Shown here: positions 21,756 through 30,904 of the stretch, piece after piece | How positions within the stretch are numbered: position 1 is the stretch's first letter | Layout of the letters: each line of letters opens with the position of its first letter | Assembly: GCF_022179445.1 (NCBI RefSeq) | Contig: NZ_BPQU01000005.1 | Span: 124,001-188,000, forward strand | Reading direction: 5' to 3' | Source: Methylobacterium mesophilicum | GTDB taxonomy: Bacteria; Pseudomonadota; Alphaproteobacteria; Rhizobiales; Beijerinckiaceae | Length of the DNA: 64,000 nt | Notes under the pieces: generated by a model | Databases searched by the model: none | What the model was told of the DNA's origin: nothing | The model's input: the letters and a program-made list of their open reading frames with translations, nothing else | Made by a program: the position numbers and the translations under genes

Positions 21756-21773
21756 GATATGATCAACGATATC
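21756..21773. promoter_or_regulatory. Candidate LysR operator
   Basis: The inverted repeat GATAT-N8-ATATC lies in the 82-base region between the LysR gene and the DUF4865 gene. Further GAT/ATC half-sites flank it. The position and dyad fit a LysR-type binding site acting on both divergent promoters. This is inferred from symmetry only. Confidence 0.4.
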
Positions 21774-21826
21774 TGGATCAAATGATGCGACTCGGCAACT
21801 TTGGCATCGGAACCCAGGAGGGAACG

Positions 21827-22387
21827 ATGCTCGTTGCGCGCTACCGACACCGCTTGCCGGCCGATTATCCGATGGATCGCATTCGTACCCGGATCGCCGA
21901 ACGGGCCCCCGGCTGGGCCGCCATACCCGGCCTCGTCTTCAAGGCCGTCGCCATTGAGGAGCGGGCGCGCGGTGCACCCGCGAACGCCTACAGCTCGTTT
22001 TACCTGTGGCGCACGGCCGGCGCCGCCGCCGACTTCCTCGCCGGCCCAGCGTTCCAGGCCGTGATCGAAAGTTTCGGCCGCCCGCAAGTGGAGACGTGGC
22101 TTCCGTTCGACGTGAGCCTCGGCGGCGCCGCGACGGCCGTCGCCCTGTCCGAGGAGACGCGGCCGGTCGGCCCTGACGAGGACCTGCTCCGCCTGCGGGG
22201 AATCGAGCGGGCCCAGGGCCGGGACCTGGCCGCGCAACCGGGTGTCCTGGCCACCCTGGTCGGGCTCGACCCCGCCGCGTGGCATCTGACCCGGTTCACC
22301 CTGCTTGCCGACCCTATCGACGCTCGATCCGGCGCCGAGGTCGCGCATCTCGCCGCCCCCGGTCTCGACACCCTGCGCAGCGTCTGA
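21827..22387 (+). CDS. DUF4865 family protein
   Basis: This 186-residue protein resembles the DUF4865 family: an N-terminal YRHRLPADYPMDRIRTRI, a central PGLVFKAVAI, then YSSFYLWRTAGAAADFLAG and FGRPQVETWLP. The middle part looks like a dimeric alpha/beta-barrel of the YdhR/monooxygenase type, which would suit a small-molecule role, but no activity is established. The ATG at 21827 has AGGAGGGA six bases upstream; earlier in-frame ATGs lack this. It is followed after 22 bases by a tautomerase gene and then an MFS transporter, with a divergent LysR gene. Confidence 0.8.
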   Translation: MLVARYRHRLPADYPMDRIRTRIAERAPGWAAIPGLVFKAVAIEERARGAPANAYSSFYLWRTAGAAADFLAGPAFQAVIESFGRPQVETWLPFDVSLGGAATAVALSEETRPVGPDEDLLRLRGIERAQGRDLAAQPGVLATLVGLDPAAWHLTRFTLLADPIDARSGAEVAHLAAPGLDTLRSV

Positions 22388-22409
22388 CCCCTATCCCCGC
22401 AAGACTTCG

Positions 22410-22802
22410 ATGCCCCTGATCCGCATCTCCCTGCGCACCGGCACAGCCCCGGCTTTCCGCACCGCCCTCGTGGAGGGGATCTACGCCGCCCTGCGCGAGA
22501 CCTTCACGGTGCCGGAGGGCGACCTGTTTGCCGTCGTCCACGAGCACGAGGCGGCGAACTTCCACTACGGGCCGGACTATCTCGACATCCACCGCGGCGA
22601 CGGGCTGGTGATCATCCAGATCACCTGCAACGCCACACGGACGACCGCACAGAAGCGGTCGCTCTACACAGCCATCGCCCGCAACCTCGGGCGCGAGCCG
22701 GGGCTGAAGCCAGCCGACGTGTTCGTGAACCTGGTCGAGGTCGCGCCCGAGAACTGGTCGTTCGGCGACGGGCAGATGCAGTACGGCCCGCCGGGTCCGT
22801 GA
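22410..22802 (+). CDS. Tautomerase family protein (4-oxalocrotonate tautomerase-like)
   Basis: After Met removal the N-terminus is Pro (PLIRISLRTG), the catalytic base of the tautomerase superfamily. The 130-residue length matches fused-type members with two beta-alpha-beta units; the second half has IIQITCNATRTTAQKRSLY and DVFVNLVEVAPENWSFG. Such enzymes handle keto-enol tautomerisation or dehalogenation of small acids. The substrate is unknown. It is 22 bases after the DUF4865 gene and probably in the same operon. Confidence 0.87.
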   Translation: MPLIRISLRTGTAPAFRTALVEGIYAALRETFTVPEGDLFAVVHEHEAANFHYGPDYLDIHRGDGLVIIQITCNATRTTAQKRSLYTAIARNLGREPGLKPADVFVNLVEVAPENWSFGDGQMQYGPPGP

Positions 22803-22889
22803 GGCCGCAGGGCGCGGACGCCCGTCGCCGGGCTTGACCGTACGAAGGACGGCGTTCAGGTCCGGGGCCCGTCGCCAGACCTGGATCGC

Positions 22890-24122
22890 ATGAGCCCCAC
22901 CGCACACCTCGCCCTGATCAACCTGTTCACTGGGGACATCCAGGGTGGCCTCGGCCCCTTCCTGGGGACGTGGCTAGCGCAGGCCGCGTCCTGGAGCCCG
23001 GCGCGGGTGGGCTTTGTCATCACCCTCGTGGGCATCGCGACGCTGTTCCTGAGCGGCCCGTTCGGGGCCCTGGTCGACCGCTTTCCACGTCCTCGCCTCC
23101 TGGTGGCGCTCGCTTGCGCGGCGATCCTGGCGGGCACGCTCCTGCTTCTCCCAGCGCGCAGCTTCCCGGCGGTCCTGGTGGCGCAACTGCTCGCCGCTGC
23201 GGGAGGCACCCTGTTGCTGCCGGCGATCGCCGCGCTGACCCTCGGGATCGTCGGGAAGGACGGGTTCCCCAAACAACAGGGTCGCAACCAGGCGTTCAAC
23301 CATGTCGGCATCCTGATCGCCGCCGGCGGCATCAGCCTCGGCACGGGGACGTTCGGACCGGCGATCGCCTTCTGGGTGCTGGGCGGCATGGCGGTCGCCG
23401 CCATCGTCGCGACGCTCACAACCCCGGCCGGTGCCTGGAACCGGCGGCGCGCGGTCGGTTGGAAAGAGGACGCGGACGACGAGCCGCAGCGTAGCGGCAT
23501 TCGTCAGGTCCTCGGCAACCGGCGCCTGCTGGTGCTCACCGTAGCGCTGACGCTGTTCAACCTCGGCAACGGCGGCATGCTGTCCCTGCTCGGACAGAAA
23601 CTGGTGGCCACCGCCGCCGACGCGACGACATGGACCGCCCGCTACGTGATGGTGGCACAGCTCGTGATGGTGCCGGTGGCGCTGTTCGCCGGCTCCCTGG
23701 CGGATCGGCGTGGGCGGCGCCAACTCCTGATGGTGGCGTTCGCGGTGCTGCCGGTACGGGCCGTCCTGTCGGGTCTGATTGACGACCCGGTCTGGCTCAT
23801 TACGGCGGAAGTCCTGGACGGCGTCGCCTCCGGCATTGTCGGCGTGGCGGTGCCGGTGATCGTGGCGGACCTGACCTGGGGGTCCGGGCGCACCCAAACA
23901 GCGCTCGGCAGTGTCAACGCCGTGCAGGGTGTCGGCGGCGCCCTGTCGGGGTGGTATGGCGGCCTATCTTACGGATTGTTCGGCTGGACCGGCGCGTTCC
24001 TTGCCCTCGGCGTACCTGCGCTTGCCGCCCTTGCGTTGGTGATCTGGCTCGATACTACCCCCGAGCCCGGTCGGCGCCGGCGTCGACGGGAGCGGCGCAG
24101 CGCGGCGGTGCAGGGAGCGTAG
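22890..24122 (+). CDS. MFS transporter
   Basis: The 410-residue membrane protein has about 12 hydrophobic segments and a basic central loop (near residues 185-205). MFS loop signatures are present: ALVDRFPRPR after the second segment and GSLADRRGRRQLL after the eighth. It is probably a drug or metabolite exporter at the inner membrane. It is the third gene after DUF4865 and tautomerase (87-base gap), so it may move the substrate or product of that pathway. The direction of transport is not evident. Confidence 0.88.
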   Translation: MSPTAHLALINLFTGDIQGGLGPFLGTWLAQAASWSPARVGFVITLVGIATLFLSGPFGALVDRFPRPRLLVALACAAILAGTLLLLPARSFPAVLVAQLLAAAGGTLLLPAIAALTLGIVGKDGFPKQQGRNQAFNHVGILIAAGGISLGTGTFGPAIAFWVLGGMAVAAIVATLTTPAGAWNRRRAVGWKEDADDEPQRSGIRQVLGNRRLLVLTVALTLFNLGNGGMLSLLGQKLVATAADATTWTARYVMVAQLVMVPVALFAGSLADRRGRRQLLMVAFAVLPVRAVLSGLIDDPVWLITAEVLDGVASGIVGVAVPVIVADLTWGSGRTQTALGSVNAVQGVGGALSGWYGGLSYGLFGWTGAFLALGVPALAALALVIWLDTTPEPGRRRRRRERRSAAVQGA

Positions 24123-24163
24123 AACCTTTCTCCAAGCAGGGCCCAGAACGAGCCCCCTGCTGG

Positions 24164-24194
24164 AAACGCAAAAGCCCGGCCCAGGAGCCGGGCT
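24164..24194 (-). terminator. Intrinsic terminator of rpoH
   Basis: Exact 8-base arms AGCCCGGC (24173-24180) and GCCGGGCT (24187-24194). Read on the - strand, the stem is followed by TTTTGCGTTT. It lies just past the rpoH stop, in the convergent gap with the MFS gene. Confidence 0.8.
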
Positions 24195-24227
24195 CGTTCG
24201 AAAGACCGCCTCCTCTTGCCAGGAGGA

Positions 24228-25103
24228 TCAGCCGATATGTGGACTGCCGGTGGCGGCCGGAAAGCGGTCGGCCAGGGCGCGGCGGAGCTTCTCCAGGGCG
24301 CGGTTCTCGATCTGGCGGACCCGCTCCTTCGAGATGCCGAGGCGCTGGCCCAGAGCCTCGAGGGTCGCCTGATCCTCGGCGAGGCGGCGCTCGCGCAGGA
24401 TGCGTAGCTCCCGCTCGGACAGCACCGTCAGCGCCTGCTGCAGCCAGCTGAGGCGCCTCTCGCCGTCGACCGTGGCACTCACGGTCTCGTCCGGCAGCGC
24501 GGCCCCGTCGACGAGAAAGTCCATGCGTTCGGAGGAAGCGTCGTTGTCCTCGCCCACGGGGGCGTTGAGGGACATGTCGGGGCCCGAGAGACGCGCATCC
24601 ATCAGCGCGACATCGTCACGCGAGACGCCAATGGCGGTGGCGATGCGGCGGTGGATCTCGTCGCCGACATGCTCTTCGGTGGATTGCATCAACCGGGCGC
24701 GCAACCGGCGCAGGTTGAAGAACAGGGCCTTCTGAGCCGAGGATGTGCCTCCGCGCACGATAGACCAGTTGCGCAGGATGTAGTCCTGGATCGACGCGCG
24801 GATCCACCACGTCGCGTAGGTCGAGAACCGGACATCCCTCTCCGGCTCGAACCGCGCTGCGGCCTCCATGAGGCCGACGTGACCCTCCTGCACCAGGTCT
24901 GCCATCGGCAGCCCGTAGTGACGAAAACGCCCCGCCAGGGCGATGACGAGGCGCATATGGGCTGAAATCAGGCGGTGCAGAGCCCGCTCGTCGCGGTTGT
25001 CCTTCCAGCGGACGGCGAGGCCGCGTTCTTCTTCCCGGGCCAGGAAGGGCGCCTCCATGGCAGTCCGAATGAACTGCCGTCGAATTCCAGCGATATCAGC
25101 CAT
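24228..25103 (-). CDS. rpoH: RNA polymerase sigma-32-type factor RpoH
   Basis: The 291-residue product has sigma70 region 2 (LISAHMRLVIALAGRFRHYG, then DLVQEGHVGLMEAAARFEPE and FSTYATWWIRASIQDYIL). The RpoH-box-like QKALFFNLRRLRARL identifies the heat-shock class. Region 4 contains TLEALGQRLGISKERVRQIE. It directs transcription of heat-shock or stress genes. Alphaproteobacteria often have two rpoH genes, and which one this is cannot be decided here. The start at 25103 fits the normal length and has GAGG upstream. Confidence 0.93.
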   Translation of the reverse strand: MADIAGIRRQFIRTAMEAPFLAREEERGLAVRWKDNRDERALHRLISAHMRLVIALAGRFRHYGLPMADLVQEGHVGLMEAAARFEPERDVRFSTYATWWIRASIQDYILRNWSIVRGGTSSAQKALFFNLRRLRARLMQSTEEHVGDEIHRRIATAIGVSRDDVALMDARLSGPDMSLNAPVGEDNDASSERMDFLVDGAALPDETVSATVDGERRLSWLQQALTVLSERELRILRERRLAEDQATLEALGQRLGISKERVRQIENRALEKLRRALADRFPAATGSPHIG

Positions 25104-25371
25104 CCCGCCTGCCTCTTGTTGCCGAGTGCTGTTGCGGCGCCGAACGGAGCGTCCAACCCGCAGGGCGTCACCGAACGGTGGCGCCAGGCAACCGACAACG
25201 GAAGGCCAATCACGAAAGTTCCGCCGTACGCCATCGCAGTGCGACAGGCGAAGGGCCACGTTTTCGTGTTTCCGTACGAGACATGGGTTCTAACGTCGCG
25301 TCGTCCAGCCCCCGGTATGTTGAACGGGTGCGGAAAAGCGAGAGCGGCTACCGATCCGGTGTGCCGGCACG

Positions 25372-25402
25372 AAAAAGCCCGACCCCCAGGGGCCGGGCTT
25401 TT
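25372..25402 (-). terminator. Terminator downstream of carD
   Basis: A hairpin with AGCCCGACCCC and GGGGCCGGGCT arms sits between A-runs and T-runs (GAAAAAGCC on one side, GGCTTTTCC on the other), so it can act on both strands. It is about 25 bases beyond the carD stop and upstream of rpoH. The rest of the 322-base gap 25104-25425 has no gene and should carry the rpoH promoter. Confidence 0.75.
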
Positions 25403-25425
25403 CCCTTCAAAAAAACAGGGGCGCT

Positions 25426-26025
25426 TCAGGCCGCGACTTCCTGGATATCGTCGCCCTCACTTTCGGCTTCTGCCTCAGGCTCGGCCTCGCTCTTGGCGCG
25501 GCGCGGAGACTTGGCCAGGCTCTGTTCGATCAGCTTCAGCGCCTCGGTCTCGGTGATGCGGTTGACCGAGGAGATCTCGCGCACGATCCGGTCGAGGGCC
25601 GCCTCGTAGAGCTGGCGCTCCGAGTAGGACTGCTCGGGCTGCGCCTCGGAGCGGAACAGGTCGCGCACCACCTCGGTGACAGCCAGCAGGTCGCCGGAGT
25701 TGATCTTGGCCTCGTATTCCTGCGCCCGGCGCGACCACATGGTGCGCTTGATCCGGGCCCGGCCGGTCAGCACGTCCAGGGCCTTCTTTACCAGGTCCGG
25801 TTCGGCGAGCTTGCGCATGCCGACGGAGTTGGCCTTCGCGGTCGGGACGCGCAGGACCATCTTGTCCTTCTCGAACGAGACGACGAACAGCTCAAGTTTG
25901 TAGCCCGCGATCTCTTGCTCTTCGATCGCGGTGATGCGACCGACGCCGTGGGCCGGATATACGACGGCCTCACCGGTCTTGAAGCCTTGCCGGCCAACGG
26001 TCGTCGTCTTCTTGGCTGTGGTCAT
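25426..26025 (-). CDS. carD: CarD family transcriptional regulator
   Basis: CarD/CdnL proteins bind the RNA polymerase beta subunit and stabilise open promoter complexes. The 199-residue protein has the N-terminal RNAP-interacting domain (FKTGEAVVYPAHGVGRI, then EEQEIAGYKLELFVVSFEKD) and a helical C-terminal domain with MWSRRAQEYEAKINSGDLLA. An acidic Glu/Ala tail follows. The start at 26025 gives MTTAKKTTTVGRQGF, the usual short basic lead. It lies between fdxA and rpoH, an arrangement kept in Rhizobiales. Confidence 0.95.
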   Translation of the reverse strand: MTTAKKTTTVGRQGFKTGEAVVYPAHGVGRITAIEEQEIAGYKLELFVVSFEKDKMVLRVPTAKANSVGMRKLAEPDLVKKALDVLTGRARIKRTMWSRRAQEYEAKINSGDLLAVTEVVRDLFRSEAQPEQSYSERQLYEAALDRIVREISSVNRITETEALKLIEQSLAKSPRRAKSEAEPEAEAESEGDDIQEVAA

Positions 26026-26562
26026 GCGAGAAGGGCCTCCACTGGCGCGCGACGCTCCGCGCCGCGCAAAACCGTGTTCTTCCGGGCGGGATACCCGGTT
26101 TGCCTCGCCGTTCCCGGGACCCGTGCCCACCAGGCACAGATCCGGGCGTTCCCCGGCGCGGCCGTGCAAACACCGGAACATCCGCCGAAGTCACCCTCGG
26201 CGGTCGTTCGCGTGCCACACCTCTAATTCACGAAAGCGAAAGGCTTTTCGGCCTGAGGGAGCACGTCTGGCGCAAGCGACGGCAGGCGGATTGTGTATCA
26301 CAATCCGGCGCACAGATCAAAGCATCCCTGAAGAAGCGCGCGCGATCCGGGCGCAGCCTCGAAAGAGTTTTACACCGGCCAAGCCGGAGAGGAATGACCT
26401 GCTCGCGGCTCAGGGCTTCGCTTGACGCAGGTCCAATGCGGTTTCGGCCCTGATCCACAGGCGTGGAACAAGCCAAGGATCGATCGCAACATCGTGAGGC
26501 GATCCGTTATCGCTTTTCTGCCCGCCGCGGGTCCAGCGCGACCTGCCCAGCGGCATCAGGCT
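26026..26562. other. Intergenic region upstream of carD and downstream of fdxA
   Basis: A 537-base stretch with no gene I can support. Reading frames across it are Arg/Pro-rich shadows without RBS or family features. It should contain the carD promoter near its left end. No RNA gene or clear hairpin terminator for fdxA was recognised. Confidence 0.45.
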
Positions 26563-26901
26563 CTAGTCGCCCGAGCCGGGGTTGCTGGAGAAATGCGCCT
26601 CGAGCTTACCGGAGACGCCGTCCCACTCCTTGGCGTCGGATGGCGCGTCCTTTTTCTGGGTGATGTTCGGCCAGCTCTTGGCGTAGTCGGCGTTCAGCTT
26701 CAGCCACGTCTCGAGGTTCGACTCGGTATCGGGCTTGATCGCTTCAGCCGGGCACTCGGGCTCGCAGACACCGCAATCGATGCACTCGTCCGGATGGATG
26801 ACGAGCATGTTCTCGCCCTCGTAGAAGCAGTCCACCGGACACACCTCGACGCAGTCCATGTACTTGCACTTGATGCAATTGTCAGTGACGACGTAGGTCA
26901 T
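26563..26901 (-). CDS. fdxA: 7Fe-type ferredoxin FdxA
   Basis: A 112-residue ferredoxin with two cluster motifs: C-x2-C-x4-C-x3-C-P region ([18 protein letters not shown]) and [12 protein letters not shown]. Together they fit a [3Fe-4S]/[4Fe-4S] dicluster ferredoxin. The extended C-terminus ([13 protein letters not shown]) is typical of alphaproteobacterial FdxA. It is an electron carrier, with partners not visible here. The start at 26901 begins [12 protein letters not shown], as in the family. Confidence 0.96.
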   Translation of the reverse strand: MTYVVTDNCIKCKYMDCVEVCPVDCFYEGENMLVIHPDECIDCGVCEPECPAEAIKPDTESNLETWLKLNADYAKSWPNITQKKDAPSDAKEWDGVSGKLEAHFSSNPGSGD

Positions 26902-27117
26902 CGGCTGTCTTCGTCCTAAAAATTCTGTTCGGCCCGGGCGGAACCTGGAAGGCCCACACGCCCAGGTGGCGCTTCGATGGTGCGCCGCAAAACCTCGCGT
27001 CGAACCAAGTCTTTCGGAAGCCAAGGGCTCTAGACCCTGCCTCCCGGGCTGACAAGCGCACGGGTGTCCCAGGGGACTGCGACCCGATTGGCGACGCACC
27101 TCTGTGGCGCCGGTTCA

Positions 27118-27411
27118 TCACTCGGGTAGCTCAATTGCCGACTGTACGCCGGCCAAGTCCTCGTAAAGGAGCCGTGCCTCCGGGGCAGGTCCCCGCCGCT
27201 CTCCGAGGCCGAGTACGCGCACGGCCAGGGTCGCGTGAGGAGCGGCCACTGTCACCACATCGCCGATCACGATGCCCTTGGCCGGGTTCTCGGCTCGGGT
27301 TCCGTTCACCCGCACGAATCCGTCTTCGGACAGGCGCGCGGCCAGGGAACGGGTCCGCGCGAACCGCGCGAACCAAAGCCACTTGTCGAGCCGCTGCCGA
27401 CCCTCCCGCAT
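27118..27411 (-). CDS. S4-domain RNA-binding protein (HslR-like)
   Basis: A 97-residue protein with an S4 domain at the N-terminus: QRLDKWLWFARFARTRSLA, then VRVNGTRAENPAKGIVIGD. This matches the Hsp15/HslR family, which in E. coli binds stalled 50S subunits carrying nascent chains. It starts 9 bases after the helicase stop, so the two genes are probably co-transcribed. Confidence 0.9.
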   Translation of the reverse strand: MREGRQRLDKWLWFARFARTRSLAARLSEDGFVRVNGTRAENPAKGIVIGDVVTVAAPHATLAVRVLGLGERRGPAPEARLLYEDLAGVQSAIELPE

Positions 27412-27420
27412 CCGCGGGCG

Positions 27421-30400
27421 TCAGCGCTTCCCGCCGTCGCCGGCTTCGAGCTGCGCCTTGAGCGCCGCCAGCTTGGCGAAGGGCGAATCCGGATCCGGCG
27501 CCCGTTCGCGCCGCGGCGGACGCTGGTCGGGCCGCGGCCCCGACTGGCGCTGCTCGGCGCTGCGCTGATCGTCCCGGCGCTCGGGCCGGCCGCCCTCGAA
27601 GCGATCACGGCGGGGGCCGCGGTCGCGCCCGGTGCGGGGGCCACCCTCGTTGCCGGGGCGATCGCCGCCTTCGGCTCGCCGGTGTTCGGGACGCCCGCCC
27701 TCCGGGCGACCCGGGCCCTGATGCTGGCCCGGCTGACCCGGCTGAGCGCCATCGCGACCGCGGCCCGCGCCCCGCGGGCGGTTCTGCGGCCGAGGATTGG
27801 CCGGACGCTGATGGCGCTGCAGGCGCCAGACCTCGATCAGCACCGGCTCCGCCGGGGTTTCGACCTCCGCAGCCGCGGACTCATCCTCGGCGGTCTCGGA
27901 TACCGTCTCGTTCGCTTCCGCCACGACCGGCGTCTCGGTGGTCGGGCGGGTCTCGGATTCGGGTGCTTCGGCGACCTGCGCGGCTTCGGCTGGAGTCACT
28001 TCCAGCTCCGATTGCTGTGCGCCGACCGCTTCCGGCAAGGCGTCGGCAGCAGCCTCGACAGGCTCAGCCTCCGCCAGGGCTTCGGGAGCGGATGCAGCTT
28101 CTGCGGCCGGGCCGGTCTCGGGACCGGCGTCGGACTCCGCATTCTCGGAGAGCGAAGCACCGTCACCGGAGGCCTCCGCGGTCGCGGCCTGCGCGGCGGC
28201 GTCGGCCTCGTCTCCGGTCGGCTCGCTGGGCGAGCCGGGATCGGTCTCGCCGGTCTCGCTTGCCGGGGCAGTTTCGGATGGCGGGGTCACGACGACCGGC
28301 GCGGTCGCCGCCGCCGGCACCAGCGGCACCGTGATGGCGGGACCGGGGCGGGCCTCCAGCGAGTAGCCCAGAGACTTCAGGATCGAGGCGAAATCCTCGC
28401 CCGAACAGCCGACCAGCGAGGTCATGCCGACCGTGGCCACGAACGCATCGCCGTCGGCCGTACCCTCCGGCGGGGCGCCCGGCGTGGTGCCGGGGCGGTA
28501 GGCGATCGCCGGGCGAATCAGGTCGGCCAGCCGCTCCAGGATGTCGACCCGCACCGCCCGCTCACCACTGACCCGGAAGCCGGCCGCCCGGTAGAGGCCC
28601 TTGGCGATCTCCCGATCGACCTTGATCGAGGTCCGGCCCGAGCCGGCCAGATGCGCGATCTCGTCCAGGCCGCGCTGGTCGAGGCCGCCGTTGCGCAGGG
28701 CCCAGAGCTGGGCCGCCAACGTCCGCGGCGCCGGCTTCAGCAGGGCCGGCAGGAAGATGTGGTAGGCCCCGAATCGCACGCCGTGCCGGCGGAGCGCCCC
28801 GCGCCCCTCCTGGTCGAGGCTGCGCATCTCCTGGGCGACCTTGGAGCGTTCCAGCACGCCCAGAGCCTCGACGACCTGGTAGCCGATGCCCTTGGCGAGG
28901 CCGACGAGGTCGCCTGCGGTCTCGAGCTCCATCAGCGGGCCGAGTAGGCGCACGATCATGGCCTTCAGCCAGGCATCGAGGCGCGCTTCGACCTTCTCGC
29001 GATGCGCGCCGGTCAGACTGTCGTCGGCGAGCAGCCGAATCTGCGGCGCGAACAGCTTCTCGCCGGGGGTCAGCTTCGCCACCGGGGCACCGGTCCAGCG
29101 AATCATCCCGTCATGCGCCAGCACGAGGGTGGAATCGGCCGTCGCCGCAAAGCGGTCGGCCCGGGCCTCGATCTCCCCGGAAAGCGCCTTCTCGGCGGCG
29201 CTCCTCAGAGTTTTGGCCTCGTGCCCCTCTGCGCTCGCATCAGGAACGAATAGGAATCCATGCAGGTGACCGACATGCTGACCCTCGACGGTGACGTCAC
29301 CGTCGGCGGAAATTTGGGCTTCGAGCATCGTGTTCTCTCTCAGGCGCCGCATCAGGACGCTTGTGCGCCGGTCGACGAAGCGGCTCGCGAGGCGTTCGTG
29401 CAGGGCGTCTGACAGCCTGTCCTCTACCCGACGTGTCTCGCCCTGCCAATGTTCAGGGTCGCGCAGCCAATCGGGGCGGTTGGCCACGAAGGTCCAAGTG
29501 CGTCCCTGGGCGATCCGCCGGGACAGCGTATCGATGTCGCCGTCGGTGCGGTCGATCATCGCCATCTGCTCGGCGAACCACGTGTCCGGGATGCGGCCGG
29601 CCATGCCCTTCATGAGGAAACGGTAGAGCTGGGCTACGAGGTCCGCATGCACCTGCGGGTGGACCTTGCGATAATCGGGCACGCCGCAGACGTCCCAGAG
29701 TCGCCGCACGGTGGAAGCGCTCCGAGCCATGTCGCGGATATCGTCCTCGCGCATCAGGATCTCGAGGGCCTGCTGGTCCTGGCCCATCGGCGCCCGGGTC
29801 AGACCTGACTCGCGCGGATGCTCGTCGAGGCTCGCCTGGAGCGCCTCCAGGGTGCCGAAGCTGAGGTCCGGGTTGCGCCATTGCAGGATGCGCAGCGGGT
29901 CGAAGTCGTGATTCTCCAGCCGCTCGACCATCTCGGGCTCGAAGGCCGGGCAGCGCCCGGTGGAGCCGAAGGTCCCGTCCGAGAGGTGGCGTCCTGCGCG
30001 GCCGGCGATCTGTCCCATCTCCGCTGGTGTCAGCTTGCGGAACCGGGTGCCGTCGTATTTCCAGTTCGCCGCGAAGGCGACGTGGTCGACATCGAGGTTG
30101 AGCCCCATCCCGACCGCGTCGGTGGCGACGAGGTAGTCGACGTCCCCGGCCTGGTACATCTCGACTTGGGCGTTGCGGGTCCGCGGCGACAGCGCCCCGA
30201 GCACGACCGCGGCGCCCCCGCGCTGGCGTCGGATCAGCTCCGCGATGGCGTAGACCTCCTCGGCCGAGAAGGCGACGATCGCGGTGCGCCGGGGCAGGCG
30301 CGACAGCCGCTTCTCCCCCGCGAAGCTCAGCTTCGACAGCCGCGGCCGGGTCGTGGTGTGGACGTTCGGAATCAGCGCCTGGACCAGCGGCAGCATGGTC

Positions 30401-30870
30401 GAGGAGCCGATCAGCAGGGTCTCCTCCCGGCCGCGCACGTAAAGCAGGCGATCGGTGAAGACGTGGCCGCGATCCATGTCGGCGGCGAGCTGGATCTCGT
30501 CGATGGCGACGTAGGCCACGTCGAGGTCGCGCGGCATCGCCTCGATCGTGCAGATCCAGTAGCGCGGCCGGTCCGGCTTTATTTTTTCTTCCCCGGTGAC
30601 CAGCGCGACCTTCTCGGGCCCGACCTTGGCGACCACCCGCAAATAGACCTCGCGGGCGAGCAGCCGCAGGGGCAGCCCGATCATGCCGGTCGGGTGCGCC
30701 AGCATCCGCTCGATCGCAAGATGCGTCTTGCCGGTGTTGGTCGGTCCGAGGACCGCCGTCACGCCGCGGGCGCGGGCGTCGCGCGGCAGGGACCGGCGGG
30801 GGAGGGGGCGGAGCGGCGCGTCGATGGTCGGCGGTTCCTTCGGACGGGAAGGCCGGCGCGGCGCCGTCAT
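27421..30870 (-). CDS. SUV3-like ATP-dependent RNA helicase with long C-terminal tail
   Basis: A 1149-residue superfamily 2 helicase. Motif I is GPTNTGKTHLAIERML (K48), motif II is the AIDEIQLA variant of DExH, and the C-terminal helicase lobe has ATDAVGMGLNLDVDHV and QIAGRAGRH. This pattern matches SUV3-type helicases, which unwind structured RNA in RNA decay. After a helical region (to about residue 830), a long Ala/Glu/Pro-rich acidic segment is followed by a basic Arg/Gly/Gln-rich tail, both probably disordered. The ATG at 30870 is chosen because earlier in-frame ATGs overlap the upstream gene; no strong RBS is visible, so the start is uncertain. Confidence 0.88.
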   Translation of the reverse strand: MTAPRRPSRPKEPPTIDAPLRPLPRRSLPRDARARGVTAVLGPTNTGKTHLAIERMLAHPTGMIGLPLRLLAREVYLRVVAKVGPEKVALVTGEEKIKPDRPRYWICTIEAMPRDLDVAYVAIDEIQLAADMDRGHVFTDRLLYVRGREETLLIGSSTMLPLVQALIPNVHTTTRPRLSKLSFAGEKRLSRLPRRTAIVAFSAEEVYAIAELIRRQRGGAAVVLGALSPRTRNAQVEMYQAGDVDYLVATDAVGMGLNLDVDHVAFAANWKYDGTRFRKLTPAEMGQIAGRAGRHLSDGTFGSTGRCPAFEPEMVERLENHDFDPLRILQWRNPDLSFGTLEALQASLDEHPRESGLTRAPMGQDQQALEILMREDDIRDMARSASTVRRLWDVCGVPDYRKVHPQVHADLVAQLYRFLMKGMAGRIPDTWFAEQMAMIDRTDGDIDTLSRRIAQGRTWTFVANRPDWLRDPEHWQGETRRVEDRLSDALHERLASRFVDRRTSVLMRRLRENTMLEAQISADGDVTVEGQHVGHLHGFLFVPDASAEGHEAKTLRSAAEKALSGEIEARADRFAATADSTLVLAHDGMIRWTGAPVAKLTPGEKLFAPQIRLLADDSLTGAHREKVEARLDAWLKAMIVRLLGPLMELETAGDLVGLAKGIGYQVVEALGVLERSKVAQEMRSLDQEGRGALRRHGVRFGAYHIFLPALLKPAPRTLAAQLWALRNGGLDQRGLDEIAHLAGSGRTSIKVDREIAKGLYRAAGFRVSGERAVRVDILERLADLIRPAIAYRPGTTPGAPPEGTADGDAFVATVGMTSLVGCSGEDFASILKSLGYSLEARPGPAITVPLVPAAATAPVVVTPPSETAPASETGETDPGSPSEPTGDEADAAAQAATAEASGDGASLSENAESDAGPETGPAAEAASAPEALAEAEPVEAAADALPEAVGAQQSELEVTPAEAAQVAEAPESETRPTTETPVVAEANETVSETAEDESAAAEVETPAEPVLIEVWRLQRHQRPANPRPQNRPRGAGRGRDGAQPGQPGQHQGPGRPEGGRPEHRRAEGGDRPGNEGGPRTGRDRGPRRDRFEGGRPERRDDQRSAEQRQSGPRPDQRPPRRERAPDPDSPFAKLAALKAQLEAGDGGKR

Positions 30871-30904
30871 GGCGCGGGCGGGAGGTCTCGTACGGCCGGT
30901 CGCG

